Under the pieces are notes generated by a model. That model saw only the letters and a list, made by a program, of their open reading frames with translations. It had not been told where the DNA came from and searched no databases. Shown one piece after another: positions 59,649 to 64,000 of a stretch of DNA of 64,000 nt (its first letter is position 1; every line of letters begins with the position of its first letter). This stretch comes from DASVEE01 sp036380735 (GTDB taxonomy: Bacteria; Acidobacteriota; Thermoanaerobaculia; Gp7-AA8), in assembly GCA_036380735.1 (NCBI GenBank), contig DASVEE010000055.1, forward strand, positions 124,001 through 188,000. The letters run 5' to 3'. The translations under genes and the position numbers were made by a program.

Positions 59649-60698
59649 ATGCAGTTGTCCAACCCGCCGCGCGTTTCCATCGTCATGCCCGTGTACAACG
59701 GCGAAGTGCACCTCGACGAAGCCGTCGAGAGCGTGCTCGCACAGGATTACCGGGACTTCGAGTTCATCATCGTCGACGACGGTTCGAGCGATCGTACGCC
59801 GGCGATGCTCGCGGAGTGGGTGAAGCGCGACCCGCGCATCGTCGTGCTGCGCAACCCGAAGAACCTCGGCATCGCCGCGGCGCTCAACGTCGGCATCGAC
59901 GCCGCACGCGGCGAGTACATCGCGCGGCAGGATGCCGACGACGTCTCGCTGCCGCACCGCCTCGGACTCGAGGTGGCGCATCTCGACCGGGAGCCGGACG
60001 TCGTGCTGGTCTCGATGAACTACGAGATCATCGACGAGCGCGGTGACGTGATTGACTTTGCCGACGTGGCTCGGCCGGAGGTCGTCATTCGCTGGCGCTT
60101 CCTCTTCAGCAATGCCATCGGCGGCCATGGGCAGGTGATGTTCCGCCGCGACGTCGTCCGGGAGCTCGGCGGCTATTCGGTGGCCATGCCGTGGGCCGAG
60201 GATTACGAGCTGTGGACGCGCATGCTGTCGCGGGGACGCATCGTCGTCCTGCCGCAGATCGGCATGCGGTACCGCCTGCACATGAACCGCAGCAGCGAGA
60301 TCTGGGCGACGGAGCAGCAGGAGTCCGGGTGGCGCATCGCGCAGGACGCGCTGCAGTCGCTCCTCCGGCGTGACGTGCGTGAAGAGGAAGCGATCGCCGT
60401 GCGGCATCTCTGGAGCCTCACGCTCCAGCCGGGCCGCGCGAAGATTGCCGACAGCGTCATTCGCGATGCCTTCCACGCGTTCTCGGCGTCGCTCCAGCCG
60501 CGCGAGAAGGCGCTCATCCGGCAGCGCACCGCGGCGCAGTTCGTCTACGTCGGCGCCCTGCTCTTCAGCAAGAGAGCCGTCGCGGAAGCGCTGACCCACC
60601 TGCGGCACGGCTTCGCCTGGGACATGAAAGGCGGATTGCAGGGGCTGCTGCAGTCGCTGGGCGCTATCCGCATGTGGGCGTGGCGGCGGCTGCGGTAG
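59649..60698 (+). CDS. Glycosyltransferase family 2
   Basis: The 349-residue protein starts at ATG 59649, a few bases before RVSIVMPVYNGEVHLDEAV, the usual GT2 beginning. DDGSSDRT and RQDADDVSLPHRL provide the GT-A metal-binding DxD, and VMPWAEDYELWTRM the catalytic ED pair. It lacks transmembrane helices. The target is probably a polysaccharide or lipid-linked glycan. The ORF extends upstream into the previous gene only as an antisense-like shadow. TATACT at 59627 could be a -10. Confidence 0.9.
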   Translation: MQLSNPPRVSIVMPVYNGEVHLDEAVESVLAQDYRDFEFIIVDDGSSDRTPAMLAEWVKRDPRIVVLRNPKNLGIAAALNVGIDAARGEYIARQDADDVSLPHRLGLEVAHLDREPDVVLVSMNYEIIDERGDVIDFADVARPEVVIRWRFLFSNAIGGHGQVMFRRDVVRELGGYSVAMPWAEDYELWTRMLSRGRIVVLPQIGMRYRLHMNRSSEIWATEQQESGWRIAQDALQSLLRRDVREEEAIAVRHLWSLTLQPGRAKIADSVIRDAFHAFSASLQPREKALIRQRTAAQFVYVGALLFSKRAVAEALTHLRHGFAWDMKGGLQGLLQSLGAIRMWAWRRLR

Positions 60699-60706
60699 TC
60701 GACGGA

Positions 60707-60757
60707 CAAATCCCATCTGTCCTATTCGTCCTATTAGGTCCTATTCGTCCTATCTGA
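60707..60757. repeat. Family A array, single arm
   Basis: CAAATCCCATCTGTCCTATT and further units reach to the minus-strand stop of aat at 60758. Confidence 0.75.
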
Positions 60758-61399
60758 TCAGAAGATCGCGCGCCCTGTGGCCTGCGCTTCCGCCAGCAGA
60801 TCCAAAAACGCGGAGCGGCGGATTTCGCGCGCGCCCAGCGCAGCCATGTGCGGGGTCATCACCTGGCAGTCGAGCCACGTGCAGCCGCGCTCGCGGAGGT
60901 GGTCGACCAGGTACAGCAGCGCGAGCTTCGAGGTGTCGGGACGGCGGTGGAACATGCTCTCGCCGGTGAAGATCCCGCCGGAGTCGACTCCGTAAAGACC
61001 GCCGACGAGCTCGTGGCGGTCCCATACTTCGATGCTGTGCGCGTCGCCGGCTTGATGCAGCCGCGTGTAGGCGTGGACGATCTCCGGCGCGATCCAGGTG
61101 CCGTCCTGGTCCGGCCGGTACGCGGTCGAGCAGTGGCGGATGACGTCGGGGAACGCCATATCGATCGTGTAGTCGTACGAGGCGCGTTGCCGCGTGCGCC
61201 GCAGCGTGCGGCCGACGTGCAGCTCGTCGAAGAAGATGACGGTGCGCCGCCGCGGCGAGAACCACGGGAGCGGCACGTCCTCGTGCGGCCACGGAAAGAT
61301 CCCCTTGCGGTACGCCTCGCGCAGCGTTTCCACGCGCAGGTCGCCGCCCACCGCGACGACGTCGCCGTTGGCGTAGCGGGGATCGGGGAAGCGGGTCAT
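60758..61399 (-). CDS. aat: Leucyl/phenylalanyl-tRNA--protein transferase
   Basis: The 213-residue protein is a full-length Aat: FPDPRYANGDVVAVGGDL, REAYRKGIFPWPHEDVPL with PWFSPRRRTVI, and GGLYGVDSGGIFTGESMFHR, then LDCQVMTPHMAALGAREI. It adds Leu or Phe to N-terminal Arg/Lys of proteins, creating primary destabilising residues. It is the last gene of clpS-clpA-aat, so all three parts of the bacterial N-degron route lie in one operon, with a family D hairpin between clpA and aat. Confidence 0.96.
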   Translation of the reverse strand: MTRFPDPRYANGDVVAVGGDLRVETLREAYRKGIFPWPHEDVPLPWFSPRRRTVIFFDELHVGRTLRRTRQRASYDYTIDMAFPDVIRHCSTAYRPDQDGTWIAPEIVHAYTRLHQAGDAHSIEVWDRHELVGGLYGVDSGGIFTGESMFHRRPDTSKLALLYLVDHLRERGCTWLDCQVMTPHMAALGAREIRRSAFLDLLAEAQATGRAIF

Positions 61400-61408
61400 G
61401 AAGAGGAT

Positions 61409-61503
61409 GGAACGCAGAACGCAGAGCGCAGAAGGAAGAATTGAAAGATCGGGCGCGGACGGTCTTCTCCGTTCATCATTCTGCGTTCTGCGTTCTGACT
61501 TCG
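61409..61503. repeat. Family D hairpin
   Basis: GGAACGCAGAACGCAGAGCGC on the left is mirrored by CATTCTGCGTTCTGCGTTCTG on the right. It lies in the 112-bp spacer between clpA and aat and would be in the operon mRNA. Confidence 0.88.
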
Positions 61504-61511
61504 GCCTTTCT

Positions 61512-63755
<2,244 letters not shown>

Positions 63756-64000
63756 TTACGCTGGTTCCAGAGTGGCGAGAAGGGGGTACTCGTGCTCGCG
63801 TGCGAGGCTCGTCGTCTTCTCGATTTTCATTTCCGCGACTTCGTACGTGTAAATCCCGGCGACGCCCGTCCCGCGGAGATGGACGTTGAGCATCACCTGA
63901 ATCGCCTGCTCCTCGGGCATGTTGAAGATGGACTCGAGCACCCAGACGACGAACTCCATCGTCGTGTAGTCGTCGTTGTGGAGGACGACTTTGAAGAGGG
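63756..64000 (-). CDS. clpS: ClpS adaptor, 5' end outside window
   Basis: The frame is open to the right edge, where the codons encode LFKVVLHNDDYTTMEFVVWV, the ClpS signature with the N-degron-binding Asn-Asp and Met-Glu region. An internal ATG at 63959 is not the start. The rest ends ATLEPA. ClpS presents proteins with N-terminal Leu, Phe, Tyr or Trp to ClpA, which is encoded immediately downstream. About 20-30 N-terminal residues are missing. Confidence 0.95.
   Translation of the reverse strand, partial: LFKVVLHNDDYTTMEFVVWVLESIFNMPEEQAIQVMLNVHLRGTGVAGIYTYEVAEMKIEKTTSLAREHEYPLLATLEPA

Overview
This is a 64 kb stretch of a GC-rich (roughly two-thirds G+C by eye) bacterial chromosome. It is densely coded on both strands and shows no transposase, integrase, phage or plasmid gene. 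Two GWxTD-domain proteins, a TonB/ExbB/ExbD/ExbD operon, an S46 dipeptidyl-peptidase, a GH18 enzyme behind a c-di-GMP-type riboswitch, and a tRNA with an encoded CCA point to an aerobic diderm. Acidobacteriota (Thermoanaerobaculia-like) is my best guess. The phylum is an inference from gene families, not from a marker tree.

Layout. 0-5 kb: a truncated FAD oxidoreductase, a secreted protein with a 13-cysteine tail, and a TonB-dependent receptor with a small PstS-like protein. 5-10 kb: a zinc-ribbon membrane protein, an SPFH/GYF protein and an S46 peptidase. 10-14.8 kb: an SRPBCC/ArsR pair with two visible operators, a small XRE regulator, a 21-bp tandem repeat, a YebC-family protein, PRPP synthetase and an MFS transporter. 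15-23 kb: acyl-CoA metabolism (hydroxybutyryl-CoA dehydrogenase, two crotonases, a LeuA-like aldolase, biotin carboxylase), tRNA-Leu(CAA) and a subtilase. 23-27.4 kb: a complete BMP-type nucleoside/sugar ABC importer. 27.4-33 kb: GWxTD proteins, RibBA and a TDO-like haem protein. 33-36.5 kb: a TPR lipoprotein and TonB system behind a near-consensus promoter. 36.5-46 kb: DoxX, a CPBP protease, thiolase, a VTT protein, a PIN-type toxin-antitoxin pair, an M23/bactofilin-like/GT39 operon, rhomboid, a GalT-like enzyme and a CDP-alcohol transferase. 46-55.9 kb: riboswitch and GH18, an active/inactive L,D-transpeptidase pair, thioredoxin, M24 and DUF5995-like proteins, an EEP hydrolase, cardiolipin synthase and two coupled sigma-like genes. 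56-64 kb: Kup, an AidB-like dehydrogenase, a GT2, and the N-degron operon clpS-clpA-aat.

The most unusual feature is not a gene. About 28 intergenic elements share one architecture: arms built of very short tandem units (9-nt AGGACnnAT, or 7-nt CGGTTTT, CCGTTGT or TTCTGCG), often inverted around a variable core. The 9-nt family has a conserved end, GGGGAACGATAGGAC, that repeatedly sits directly against stop codons. One copy lies in frame inside an ABC ATPase gene. These elements, the ArsR operator pair, the riboswitch-controlled GH18 gene, the cysteine-free L,D-transpeptidase partner and the TDO-like enzyme lacking its substrate motif are the items most worth following up.
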